From Silurus meridionalis (Eukaryota; Chordata; Actinopteri; Siluriformes; Siluridae): 64,000 nt of DNA. The stretch spans positions 3,139,001-3,203,000 of the forward strand of contig NC_060891.1 of assembly GCF_014805685.1 (NCBI RefSeq), written 5' to 3'. Under the pieces are notes generated by a model. It was given only the letters and a program-made list of their open reading frames with translations, was not told the DNA's origin and did no database searches. Below are positions 46,456-59,500 of the stretch, piece by piece. The translations under genes and the position numbers were made by a program. Position 1 is the stretch's first letter; each line of letters opens with the position of its first letter.

Positions 46456-47640
46456 ATAACAAAGTGCTATTGTGAAAACTCGTGAGCATCAAATTGCACA
46501 GTCAGCAACTTTTCCAGCATTTTTAAATGTCGTATTATTTACATGCCGTACGTTTGATATTATTTGACAATAATTTGGTGATATATTGATATTATTGAGA
46601 CCCCCTGTGTGTCATTCCAAATCATGTCCAATCAATACACTTTTCTCAGCAACGAGGAATAAATAAACGAAAACCTTAAACACGCATTTGTTCACGACAT
46701 CATTTTTTTTACTCGGATCTAAAAAATAAATAAAAAATCCATCAAAAATCATTTTAATCACTAAACATGTCTTACTGATGCACCAAGTCTCAAATCAAGC
46801 ACCAAAATCCGGCCACATCCGGCAATTAATACCGTCCGTGTGGAAAACATAGCAAAAGTTCAGTTTGGTGTCCTGATGATTTGCTCAATTTAAAACACCG
46901 TAATTATTGTTTTCACTAATAATAAACAAACATTTGCATCCATATTTGTCCATGCCCATTTTGTATAGCGTAGTAAAAACTTGAAAAGTATTCATTTAGA
47001 ACAGATTTAGAAAAAAAGTGTGTTCATCGCAACTTAATCGCACAATTTTATCTGCATATTTCGTATGTATATATCATTATATATACACATACAAATAACA
47101 CAAATATATAGACAAAAATAAATACAGTCCAAATTTGAATGATTACGATAATATCACCAAACCGTGATAGTGTTTTCCCACATATCGCGATATTTGCTAA
47201 ATCGTACCACCCTTCATCCGGTTCAGCAGTAGCAACGATCACGAAAAGCAGATGTTCTAAAGTGTATTATGCGGTTAAATGTTATTGAAACGACTATTAA
47301 ATATTATTCTTATCTCCATTCCAGATGTTTTGCATAACAGTTAAAGGAGGGAATAATGATGATGATGATGATGATAATTATAATAACCAAATCATAACGA
47401 ATCTCTGCTTCTACTTCAGGGCGGTTTAGAGATTATCCTGAGTATGAAAATTTTGATACTGGTTTTAATACAGGAAACAAATAAATAAACAAGTCGTGTA
47501 AACAGTATTGTAAACAGAGCACGCAAACTTTGTACGGAGACCCAAACAAACACGGTGTATGTAGTAGAGGCTCCTACACATCCATGCGGCCACTAATCCC
47601 AATCCCCACGCACATAAACACGACTAAATGACTTACTTAC

Positions 47641-47840
47641 CGCTAATTGTGCATCTGAAACGCGAAATACAGCGTCCTCGGAGTGATTCCGAAGTACAGA
47701 AGTTGTCCACGGAGAGCAATACAGAAGGAAGCAGCAGCAGGAGGAGCAACAGCAGCTACTGTATTACTGCAGCCTCACTGTCACCCAACAGAGCCGTCCC
47801 TCAGAGCCTGGACTGCGCATGCGCCACGGGTTCACGCATG
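47641..47840 (-). promoter_or_regulatory. syne3: Putative syne3 first exon (non-coding) and promoter
   Basis: On the minus strand CAATTAGCG is followed by GTAAGTAAGT, a near-ideal donor at 47640. Upstream is a GC-richer stretch with CAG/CTG-type runs (about 47725-47755), then two NRF1-like sites. The first coding exon has an acceptor before its ATG, so an exon like this is required. Its 5' limit is unknown. Confidence 0.55.
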
Positions 47841-47844
47841 CGCT
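47814..47844. promoter_or_regulatory. Pair of NRF1-like palindromic sites
   Basis: TGCGCATGCGC at 47814-47824 holds the full NRF1 core; ACGCATGCGCT at 47834-47844 is a weaker second site 20 bp away. Such sites are typical of CpG-type promoters. Confidence 0.5.
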
Positions 47845-48289
47845 CTAAACATTTTGACCGTTCGCGACCTTTTACTGCACGATCCGATTCCTCGATATCG
47901 ATACATCGATACTTCGATATTTTTGAAATGTTATTAAATTATAATTAAAACACTTCAACAAATTAGACTTACATTTTTTGACTATTCATTCAAATGTATT
48001 ATCTTTCAGAAAAAAAAACTGTCCCTTGAATTTTTTTTATTAATTTATTTGGGGTTTTTTTGTGAAGAAAGCCTAAAAAAAAAAAATTAAATTACAAAAT
48101 GTGAATGTATAAAAAAAACAATTTATGGCTAAGAGACATCGATTTGATTCGAGGTTCCAGCTTAGGAAATAAGGCCCACATTTTTTATTTCCAAAAAAAA
48201 AAAAAAAGACACCATAGAAATCTATACACGTCGACACATTTAATCCAGCGGTGCACACATCTGTCTGCATGAGCGATATATAAATATAT

Positions 48290-48665
48290 ACACGATATGG
48301 ACAAAGTTTGTGGACACCTGAATATTTTCTTGTATAATAACCTCCTTCTGGATTTTCGACTGTGTTTATTATGTAGGTGAGGTGAAGAATCTTGGGTGTC
48401 GTTCCAGTTCATCCCAAAGGTGTTCAATAGGGTTGAGGAGGTCAAAACTCTACAGCAGGCCATTTAAGAGCTTCCACTCCAACCCATGTAAAGCATATAT
48501 TCATGAAGCTGGCTTTGTGTACAGGGGCAGTGTCATTGGGTCCCCAAGGTCAAATAAAGGAAAAATTTTATGCTACTACATCTAAAAAAAACAACAACAT
48601 CCTATACAATTATTTGCCTTCAACATTGTGGTAACTGTTTGGGGTGGAACCACATATAGCTGGTA
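48290..48665 (+). mobile_element. Tc1-like MITE
   Basis: Begins 'ggacaaagtttgtggacacc' and carries 'cccaaaggtgttcaataggg', 'gaagctggctttgtgtacag' and 'aactgtttggggtggaacc'. Confidence 0.8.
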
Positions 48666-48989
48666 ATGCCATGTTGTCCCTATACAAATGATCAAATAAT
48701 ACAAATAATATACCAAATAACATGTCTAATAACAAATCCAACTCTTATAGAAACAGGAGTTCACACAGACGCTCCAACAACATTGGATAGGATACCAGAA
48801 ATAAGCATTCGACAAGATGTAGAGAAGTCATTCAGATAAAACAAACGGGTTGACAAAAGTCTCTGGAATCACATTTATTTTGAGTGGGTGAATTTTACAA
48901 GATCAGGCAACCCGTTTTAAGTTTCTAGCAAAGACATGTCAATCATCTGGGTCAACAGGTTACTGCAATATCTTCATGAAGAATCCTCT

Positions 48990-49100
48990 TCTTCTTCTCC
49001 TTTCGGCTGCTCCCATTAGGGGATCATCCATTTCCATACCCCTCTGTCCTCTACATCTTTCAAACCATGTCTTTCCTCACCACATCCATAAACCTCTGTT
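48990..49100 (-). mobile_element. Non-LTR retrotransposon short fragment
   Basis: 'ttctcctttcggctgctccc' and 'atttccatacccctctgtcc' match the 3' end block of the element at 35185-35460. Confidence 0.65.
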
Positions 49101-49214
49101 CTTCATATGTAGAATCAGGCTACACAGGTGGTCCTGAGTTCGTATAAAAGTTTCATGCCTTCCAGACTTGGCTGTGAAATTTCATACTATACAAAACCAA
49201 TGCATGGGATATAT

Positions 49215-49590
49215 AGATATATACAGAGAATGGACAAAAGTTTGTGGACACCCAACTATAAGATTTGTGTCCTTTTTATTCACATGTAATCCCTGTTTGA
49301 TCTTATAAAGAAGATGGAAGTTTTTCCACTAGATTTTTGAGTGTGTGCTTGCGGACATTTGTGCCACAAAGGTGTTAGAGTCAGGAACTGAAGTAGGTGA
49401 GGTGATGAGGCCTGAGGTGGAGTTAGCGTTCTGGTTAATTCCAAGGTTGTTTAATGGGGTAGAGATCAGCGATTTATAGCAGAAGATCCTCGAGTCTAAC
49501 CCATGGAAAGCATACCTTAATGGAGCTGGCTTTGTGTACAAGGGCCTTGGCATGCTGAAACAGGTTTGTGTCTCCAATTCAAATTCGCTG
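49215..49590 (+). mobile_element. Tc1-like MITE
   Basis: Begins 'gaatggacaaaagtttgtgg'; internal 'tttttccactagatttttga' and 'ggagctggctttgtgtacaa'. Distal end eroded. Confidence 0.8.
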
Positions 49591-49899
49591 GTATGGTTTT
49601 CATTCTTATTTTGCTTTCATTCTTTAAATGCGAAAAAAAAAAAAACTGTATTGAGTGGATTATTAAACCCAGAGCATTTTTTTTTAAATTATTAAAACAC
49701 ATGACTTCCACCTCCTCCCTTCTGGCTTTTGTTATAGAACTCCTAGTAATAAAACAAATCCTTTTAGATATTCATTTAACCCCTTCAGCTGTAAAGTTGA
49801 TAAATTTAACATAAATACCTCTTGGAAAATGTGCTTGCTGCAACCAAATTGCCTTCGGGAAACAAATAAAGTAATATATGTACATGTATTTTACAGTTA

Positions 49900-50635
49900 C
49901 CGTAATTTCCGGACTATAAAGCCCACCCATATATAAGCCGCACCCACTGAATTTCACAAAGATTTTTATTTTTAACATAAATAAGCCGCACCTGTCTATA
50001 AGCCTGCACTGAAACTAATGAACTTTACACAGGCTTTAACGAAAGAGAGTGTCTGTTACACAGTGTAACGGGTGAAATATGTTGCGGCTCCTTTAAGAGC
50101 ATAGCGGTATTTTGGGAACAGCACGTCACTGCATTTTTCCGCTATTACTGCATGTGTGCAAGACCGAGGAATATGTCCTTATTATTTTATGATGCTCATT
50201 TCTAAGTTTCTTTGACTAACCCGTAACGCCGTTGCCAATAAAAATAAAAAAGCACGAGTTTTGGAAACTTGTCTGTGCTTATATGATTTCTGTTGTAACT
50301 GGAGTTAGCGAGCTCGCCCTTCACCCAGACTCAACGCGCTACAACGGCTTGTATCTAAACAGTAGCCTACCAAGAAAGTCATTGTTCACTGTCTTCCTCC
50401 TTCCTTTCACAACTATTTCTCTCGGGAGTTTATCTTTTGGCATCGTCATGCGTTTAAAAAAACGTTTTTTCTCCCGATGCCGTGCAGCTCAGAACACAGA
50501 TGAGGTGCGTTTTTTAATTTCCGTTCGGAAATTTCATTGGTCTAATGTTATGGGGTTCAGTTTTTTTGGCTTGAAGTTTGTGAAACGGGAAAAACCCAGG
50601 AAAAATTAATATATTAGCCGCTTCGTTGTTTAAAT
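49900..50635. mobile_element. Fish interspersed repeat with 'ataagccgcacc' ends
   Basis: The left end 'accgtaatttccggactata' with repeated 'ataagccgcac' and the right end 'tattagccgcttcgttgttt' bound a 0.7 kb element common in fish genomes. Class not certain (DNA element). Confidence 0.55.
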
Positions 50636-50639
50636 ATTT

Positions 50640-51093
50640 ATGTAATACATATTGGCCTCATTTAAAGTACCTATTAATGCAGATATAAGCTCATGGGGTA
50701 GAGACACACCTGCATTTATCTCCCCCTACTTGGTTGAAGTTGATCTAAAAATCCAGGTGATTATGCTTTTTCGTTTTGTAAGTTTCAGGCTGAATAAGTG
50801 TGAATGTGTTGTCTTGTGTTGTACAATATTGTGTGTGTTAGAAAACAGGGTTAGATTTGTTGTAGAAGTGAGATCAGGTTCAGCTTCACAGTCTAGACAT
50901 TTGGGGGAATGTCATGAAGGGGTGTGTGGGGGGGGTTGTAGCTGGAACGGATAGAGGAAACAAATCCAGTTAAGTCTACAAAGGTGAAAAATTATAATAC
51001 AAGATTTTCCCATTTAAATTCCTCAAATGTACATTTTATACATGAAATCTGTCAAAAGTCTTCGAGCGTTCGTGTCCCAAAAGCTCTCACACA
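50640..51093 (-). other. gabrr2: gabrr2 3' flank / probable 3' UTR
   Basis: No AATAAA occurs in transcript sense within roughly 450 bp of the stop codon, so the 3' UTR is either longer or uses a variant signal. Confidence 0.4.
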
Positions 51094-51399
51094 TCAGCAA
51101 TAAACGGACCAGTATATAAGGTTGAAAAAGATGTAGGATCCGGGAAAGATCATGCGCGAGTACTTGTCGATGACGTGCGTGTTCTGGATTATGCTGAAGT
51201 TGCGCAGTCCTTTCTTCTTGGTAGCCGTCGAGGTGTTGCTGACCGACAGGTGCACCACCATGTGCTCACGTTTCTCCACCTCCTGGGGCATCATGGGGGC
51301 GTCGGTGTAGCCGGCCAGGCTATTGGCGTCTGCTTCACTGCACGTCCCATCCAGCATCATGGTCCTGGTGTGGGACAAGCCACATGTGCAGGACAGCGA
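51094..51399 (-). CDS. gabrr2: gabrr2 last exon: M3-M4 loop and M4
   Basis: Begins [18 protein letters not shown], contains [13 protein letters not shown] and a basic KKKG stretch, then M4 ([20 protein letters not shown]) and stop TGA at 51096-51094. Acceptor 'ctttttcag'. Lys-rich and Ser/Thr-rich loop segments could be modified, by analogy with other rho subunits. Confidence 0.97.
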   Translation of the reverse strand, partial: SLSCTCGLSHTRTMMLDGTCSEADANSLAGYTDAPMMPQEVEKREHMVVHLSVSNTSTATKKKGLRNFSIIQNTHVIDKYSRMIFPGSYIFFNLIYWSVYC

Positions 51400-53392
51400 C
51401 TGAAAAAGCAAACAGGATGCCTTGAGGTCAGGGGTTAAAAAGAAACGTACCATATAAATGTACCCCAAACAGGAGAGAAGAAGCGCTAATACCTGCGCTC
51501 GGACACGCTCGCGGAGCTTGCGTTCTCTCCTATCCTGTACAGTGGACAAATAGTTGACTGCGGCGTACTCGAGGACGGAAAGGAAAACAAACACAAAGCT
51601 GACCCACAGATAAATGTCCACAGCTTTAATGTAGGACACTCGAGGCATTGAGGCGTTCACGCCGGTGATGATCGTGGACATCGTGAGCACCGTAGTGATA
51701 CCTGAATTTGGGGGAGAAATAATATGATTTATGAGTGTATTTTAATTATTATATAGTATACTTTAATTATTATATAGTGTACTTTAATAACTACTGTATA
51801 TAGTGTACTTTAATTACTATATAGTGTATATTAATGACTTTATACTGTAGTGTACTTTCATTATTATATAGTGTACTTTAATTACTATATATTAGGGGTG
51901 TAACGGTACACGTATTCATACCAGACCATTTGGGTACAGGAATACCGAATGCCTCACGAACATATTAAGTGGCGGACCACAAGTATGTTTGGTCTCCACC
52001 TCGCACTCTGAGTGCAGTGTCACTGTGGCTACACACTCCATACCGGTAACATGATTTTGTTTTGCGCATGCAGGAAATCGCTGCCACTTCCTGTCATCAT
52101 CAAAGTTTTTTATGACAGTCTAGCGGTATTGATTCTTTGGGGCCTAACGAATGTAAACTATTTAAGTTAATTTACTCGATTACTCAGTGTAATCAACATA
52201 AAAAAGTGCATTAATTTGATTTATGCTATTTTATTTTTTATTAAAACCAAGCAGGTATATTATGTAAAATAGTTTTAACTGTTGATGTTTACAAATGTTA
52301 ATAATAGTAAAAATATATAATAAATATAATTCATAGTATTATGGAAGATCATGATAAGTAATAGACATAGTTAAAACTTCGGGGTCTTTAAATGATACAA
52401 AGCTGTAAACAGTTGTACCCAGGGAGACTCGGGCCGGCACGGCTCTGCGGTCGATCCAGAAGGAAACCCAGGACAGCATGACCATGAGCGTGGCTGGGAA
52501 ATATGTCTGCAGTAGGAAGAAGAAGATGTGACGCCGCAGCGTGAAGTTGATGTACAGCCGGTTGTACCAGCCTGAGGAAAAAATGACAGGGAGCGAGAGG
52601 AAACTCAGACACTTCGGAATGAAGTGATCTTTGATCATGGTGCAAAAAGTTTGCCAGGGGGTTGAGTTTCTTTAAAAATCTATTCTCGGTGAAGAATTGT
52701 CAGGAAGCTAAAATAACTCTTTAGAAACGTGGCGAGCTGAAAAGCAACCCCCAAATGCACCTCATAGCAGATGATGAGCTCCTGTCCTGCAAGTATCTGA
52801 GAGGACAGGTTCATCAAAACTAGGAAATTAAGATTAGGAAAAGATCAGGTTATGATAATTGAACAATCGGGTTGTTCCAGACCTGTGCTGCTGTAGAAAG
52901 CCAGACGCGAGGTAGTGTGGAATTTCTGGATGAGGAACTGAGAGAGGGAGATCCTGTCGTCCGTGCTCAGAGACTCGTCCCCGCTCTTCCAGTACAGCAT
53001 CAGATCCTCATCTGTGTAAGCATCTGTGATGGAGAGATTACAGCAGACATTACAGCTAACCCAACGGTCCAAGGAGCGCCAGAGATCTGGGACAAAAATA
53101 AGGGTTTATTATAAATAAATGATGACTTACGAATTAATAAATAATACCAAACTAACTCAGAGAGAGTGTTTTTTTTTCCCCTCATATAGTCTGAAAGCAG
53201 GGGAGATAATAAATGAGGCACAGGGTTTACAGCAGTAATTGGGTCAATGTTAGCTCATGGCTGTTGTGTGGTAATGTGTGCTGGCTATTAATATGGCCAA
53301 AAATATCATGTGATTTTCCAAAAAGATCTCGGTTTAATATAAAGGTGAGCCAAAGATCGTTTCAACGTTAATCAATTGTAATTTCAATAATA

Positions 53393-53441
<49 letters not shown>

Positions 53442-53536
53442 CGACTCACAGCTCTCGAGTTCTAGAGAACAGGTCTGCGAGTCCAGCGGAAATCGGCTGA
53501 AGTCCATGTTGCAGGCGGCTGTAACCGTTACTCTAC

Positions 53537-53591
<55 letters not shown>

Positions 53592-56500
53592 TTAAACCCC
53601 ACACACATCCTGTACAATGTGATAATTGTACAACCCAATCACATAATCTTTTATTGTTCAGACTCTGTCAAAAAAGGATTCGTGTCCTTGTCATTTTTGA
53701 AATTCTATTAAATTCTCATCAAATTCTGTGTACTTTGTATTATTGTAGCAGCCCAATGGAGCTAAGCCAGACCTTGACTTTGTGGTATAAGCCAGTTGTG
53801 CGCTAGTTTTTCATGTGCAAAGACCGGCTGCATATTCCATTCTTTTTTTCTTCCTGCACATCCTTTAATCCACAGCCATGTACTTTTACTTTCAAATCCT
53901 TTGCTCTGTCTTAGCTAGCATGCAAAACCTAAGCTCGCTGGTAGATCATGAAGGATAAGATCTTTATCTGTGTAGGCATCTGTGACAGGGAAATCACAGC
54001 TAAACAAACGCTCCAAGGAACGTCAGGAATGATCTGGGACGAAAATGAATTTGGCACTTGTGATGCTAGCGAGAGAATCCTAGCAACCTAGATGAAAGCT
54101 AGCTAGTTTTTCATTTGACTGGATCGACTTGTTGGCTGTGTTTTTCTTATTTCTGTTTAACCTATTAATCCCCTGATCTCCACATTTTCGTTCACATCTT
54201 CTCATTTGCTAACATACATTAGCTAGATTTATATTTTCAATGAATGTAATTAATTAATAAATGTTGTTTCTTGTGTTTGTGTGTTTTCCTTGCCACATCT
54301 GTAGATCTGCTAAGATGGCGATAATGTTAGCAAATGTTAGCATACAGATTATTATGCCACATTATACTGTCCTTTTGAAATATGTGTTCAATCCGATTAC
54401 GTCGTTTTACTTCAGGTTCTGCTACAATATGCTGACCCGCCATCTTTTCACTAGCGAGGGGGAAAAAGTCTTTAGGACACAAAGTTTACGATAGAAAAGC
54501 TGTACTACCATACAAAAAAGTGAAAGGCAAAGCAAGATACCTTTAAGTAAAAAACTTTATTTGGCCTTTATGTGACTTTCACTTCTCTTCAAAAGCAAAA
54601 AAAAAGAAGTTCTAAATCCTGTTTTATTTTTTCTATTTTTTGAAGCCTATAGAAGCACATTTCTCTATTCTTTTTTATACTGACTTTGAAACGTATCACA
54701 TATTAAAGGTATTTCATCCAACCCCCATCGCTCTAACTGACATATTGGGATGATATCAAAGGTCAAAATTAATGTAAAGGGATTCCAAAAAAAGCGATCC
54801 ATTATTCATGAAGCTTTGGGCCGGCCGTGTTTATTTTCTTGTCTGTTCTGAAGGAAGTGTCGTTAGCGTGTCGGTACTGTCCACTTTGTATCATCCGACT
54901 GACATCAATAAAATAAGCCAGGCCCTGTCTGTACAGATTCCCTGCAGAAACTGGCCGGATATTTGACTTTGAAATTAGTGCCGACCCTAATGCACGCAAG
55001 GAGCTCGGCCCAGTTTCCTCCCTCATGATGGTAGGGACAGAACAAAAAAAACAAGAAAAAAAAACACAGCACCGCAAGCGAGTTCCCTTCATTTGAATGC
55101 ATGCAGCATGTGCAGGTAATATCACCGCACTGCCATAGGCCATGGCTCGCCTTTTCACAGGCCAAAAATATTCCTCACGCAAGGGGCTTTAGATGCATAA
55201 TAATGTTGTGTAATGGGGAGGAGACGACCCAAATGGTATTTTTACCAATATAATATAATCGTTAATAAACTGTAGGAAATGTGGATCGCATAAAAAAATG
55301 TAAAGTGAAAAGCAAAGCTACGGGTATGGGATTTTCACAATCTGTTACTCGGTTACAAACACTCTATGGACAAAAGTTGACAAGTGACCATACGATTGGT
55401 GTGTGCTTTTTGAACATTTTATTCCACATTTAGTCCCATTAGATCGTTAGCTAGAAAAAATCCTTCCTACTTGAAACAGTTGATTCTAACACAAACATGA
55501 TATTTGCTAAGTGAAACCCAGACACCAATCTTTTTTCTCGCACCTCAGGCTGTAGAGAACGTGGCCATCTGGGAAAACCCTCAGCATGATGTTCTCGGTG
55601 GTAGTGTCATGGATGAAGGATCTCTTCGAGTGCACGAAAAACACATCAGGCACCCAGATCTTTTTCACCAGGCGTCCATCGAAGGTCATGCTTTTGTTGG
55701 TGGTGCTGGTGAAGGACAGACGCTCGTCCTTCCAGTAGTGCCTGAGGTATAGGGTCATGGTGAAGTCCTGCGCAATGAGAATCAGTTCGTGTCACAGTTA
55801 CAGTTTACATTATGGACCTAAAATCTGTCTGCTGAATCCAAATGATAATAGTCATTAGTAAGTAAGAGTACTTAGCAGTAAGTAAATTCTCTTTTGATTG
55901 ACTTCTGGTGTAAAAAAATTCAGATTGTTTAAAGAATAGGTTTAAAAACATTATGGAGTGAGTTATTATTGCATCTAGTGGTTAAAATGGGAACTGCAAC
56001 AACCACTAATAGAGTCTCATTGGGGCAGGGATCATGCTGCCCCCTTGCTCAATCTGCCAGCATTTTCTTTGGAAAAGGAGGCAGTTGCCAGAGTGGTGTT
56101 TTTAACATACAGTACATTTTTATTTTTTATATTTTTTTCTTATGACAACTGCTTAAATTGAATCGAAATGAATCTAATAGAGTGAAAACAAAGTGAATTG
56201 AATTTACATTGCTGAACCTTGTACCTTCTTACCTGAATGAACAGTGGACATGTACCATTGTTAATACTAAAAGGTATCGCTCCACTTTTATACTTCCATA
56301 GTGTAATAAATATTACATATTTAGCTTTTAGCTTGTTTAATGTTTAATAAAGCATTTAAATGTAAAAAAAAAGTAAAAAATCACGATTGAAACCACCACA
56401 TCAGGTTTTCTTACCCTAATCCTCTTTTATAATATGTACATTTATCTTTTTTATTCTACTGCAATAAATTATCATTTATTTTAATACAGTAGAATAAAAT

Positions 56501-59500
56501 ATATTTTATAATTTTTACTCTAAAAATTGTTGTAATTTTTATCCTTTATTTTTTGGCACAAACAGTTGTGATAAGCGCTTCGCTTCATGCCGTATTGTGT
56601 ATGGGTATGGTTATGTATTTCATGTTGTACGGAATTCAAGTGAAAGGCTTTCAATCTGATCAACGAGAGGGGACAATTGATTTTCTGTAACATTTACATT
56701 TACAGTATGCTATTTTGGTAGACCACCTTATCTCTAGTGTCTTATAGTTATATTATTTATACATTTGAGCAGTTGACGGTTAAGGGCCTTACTCAAGGGC
56801 CCCGAAGGGGCAGCTTGATGGTGCTGGGATTTGAACTCACAACCTTCCGTTTTCTGAACCAGAATTCCAACATCTTTCCACTGAGACTACCTTTACACAA
56901 ATCCGGATATATTTGAAAACAGCATTTTCATGTAAAAATACGTCGTAAGATGTCATTTATTTATTTTCCGGCTCTATGAAACGTCGAGAGCCTCAGTTTT
57001 CACAAACCACACGTTTCCAAATGTATCCACTTTGGAGATCATTTTCTGCAAAATTTGAAATTTTATTGAAACGCTGTCTCAGTGTGGATGGAAGGCCAAA
57101 ACAGAGAGAAAATTAGGCGTTTTCAAACAAAAACATATTAGAGTGGACATGAACTGACCTACCACAATGCCTCATCAATTTAGCTACAGAAGCTTGGACG
57201 TCGGTTTCGGCTGTATTTTAATCCACAGGCTTTAGAACGATTTGAACAATCAGATCAGGTCTCTTACATCCAGTCCTGAGCAACCTTGTTTTCATCAACT
57301 CCATCATACCAAGAGTTTTTTCCTATTAGCAACAGAGAGTCTATAAGACCAGGCCCTGTTTTAGTCCACAATAAAATAAATGCAGAGCGTGCATACATGC
57401 CTGATACTCTTAAGCCAAAAACAAAAAAATTTTGAAAATAGCCCACTAATTAAATATGGGGTTTCCTGGCAGATGGTCCCACTCCTAATGAGCCAAACGG
57501 CGCTTTAATTTGGACATATTTCACAACAAAGGATTACTGGGTGCCAATATTTATGAATTCCTTCGCTTTTCACAAAAATAAACAAATTGATCAATTTGTT
57601 TGGCTTTCCTGCAATGGTTCTGTGCCAGAGCAAAATACACCAGTGAAAAAAAAATGGAAATACAAGTCACAAACTTTTACTAAATGAATAATTTAATGGC
57701 ACATTACACAACACTGAATACAATTTTGGCCTCCGCACAATCTAATAAGATACCGATGATGTCTGGCGAGGATTTTAGATGATATTATGGTCGTTTACGT
57801 AGAATTATGTGTGTATATGGCGCTATAAGAGACTATATAAGAAAATAAAAATGCAAAGGTTTTTGAAATTGCACAAGTTTATGAAAACTAAATATTTTTA
57901 TAAATGGCTAAAGGCAAGAGCAAGAGTTTAAAGCCGGCAGTCTGAGACCTGATCTAAGGCAGTTCTATTTAAGACAACTTTAAATGTGTGAGAGACGTGC
58001 GATCGGTTTTAACAACCTGAAGAAAATCAACGATTTCTGTGGACATACACAACCCATGATGTACGCATTAACAAAAGAATCATTTCAAGTTTGTTGATAT
58101 TTTAATAAAATCATCAACATGGTAATGTCCTTTAAATAGCTTACACCAGGCGTCCCCAAACCTTTTTCTGTGAGGGCCACAAAATGTTTCCTTTCTTAAA
58201 TGGGGGGGTCTGGTCAGTGTGTAACAGCGATTTATATGGGTTGGAGTGACTGGCAGTATTATAGTGGAGACTTAAGAATTACTATGATGCCTTTTAATGC
58301 TAAAATTGTTTATTATTTAGTTATGGAGTGTTCTCGTAATGACAGCGGACAAGAAGCTGGAATTTTGCAGACGGCCGACAGTTCCAGCAATCAACTATTG
58401 GTGTCTCGACCTCAGAGAAACAGTTTAAAATTTTACATTTGTTTGGATAAAATTTTAGCTTAAAAGCCTTGAGAGCCATTTGGGGGACCCCTGCCCTACA
58501 CCATTTATTGACAAAGTTAACAGTGTGAATTTGGACAATTTCTAAAACAAAAGGTTTGACTTACCATGTCTACTTCTGAAATGCTGTCCAAGCTTTCGAC
58601 CTGAACGTCGACGCCCACAGGAATAGCAGGACCTGCATTGAGGATATCAAATATTCGCACAATATATGGTCATTCATTTGCAAACCGCGTTCATTGACAG
58701 ATGACTGTTTGTTGCGTCAAATCCCATTTCGAAAAAGATCAGAATTGTATTTGGAGTAATTGGGATGTCAGATGGTTCATTAACTGTATGAGGACATGAG
58801 TAGACACTAAGGGATTTCATAGAATGCTGGAGAATTCTCAAATCTGATTGGCTTTGAGAGGCTGGTGAGGTGAGGAAACAACGTTCTACACAATCTCTAA
58901 TAGTAAAATGTAACTCTAAATGGACAAAAAAACACCACAACAGTACTAATGCTGTAAGGTGGATTATTTTCCGATAACATTACGCCCCCATCCCACAGAC
59001 GCTTTCATTCAAACTGCCGATTGGAGCACCAAATTATTCTGTGTCCTCCAAAGCCCAAGCATTTTTTCTTTTTTTTTTCTTTTGCATCTCTTCCATCAGA
59101 TCTTTGACATCAGAGGGATTTTGAGCAGGCCATGTTCACTCAGCTGGAAATGCAGCTTTGATATCTTTCACTAATATCCACTCCTTTCGGTAGGATTAGG
59201 ATAAGAGCAGTAGTTGTTACTGAATAAGATCAGACTAGTGGTATGGGTTAACATCACACACAAGTCTTCTTGACTTTTCGAGATGATGGAGGAAAGCACT
59301 GTGGCTGTATCCAAGAGTGCTTACAAGATGATAGAGCATTGTACTGCATGACCCTCAAGGTTGGAACAGTGGAATGTTATGGTGACACGTAGATCATTCA
59401 CAGAGCTGTACGTTTCTATATCCGGCTGGATTTAGAAGCCTACAACAGTGACTTTATCTGAGAGTGCGATTGACTTCAGGGCAGTTATTTTTTAATTTTT

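Larger units (their letters stand above)
44214..47640 (-). other. syne3: syne3 5' UTR intron
   Basis: Between the putative non-coding exon and the first coding exon. Holds a Tc1 transposase fragment (45220-45420), a short repeat (45565-45640), a (TG)n at about 45665-45690 and a hAT-like piece (46150-46455); the rest is AT-rich. Confidence 0.55.
53591..55543 (-). other. gabrr2: gabrr2 intron 4
   Basis: Holds the decayed exon 6 copy at 53950-54055 and a Tc1-like terminus at 55365-55445. 54100-55360 shows nothing else I can name. Confidence 0.65.
55768..58564 (-). other. gabrr2: gabrr2 intron 3
   Basis: Contains an interspersed repeat (56765-56892), a MITE-like element (56885-57160) and a hAT-like element (58144-58500). 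55800-56760 and 57170-58140 are AT-rich and unremarkable. Confidence 0.65.

Noticed and set aside
51175..51438. Plus-strand frame over the last gabrr2 exon
   Set aside because: Antisense to a strongly supported rho2 exon.
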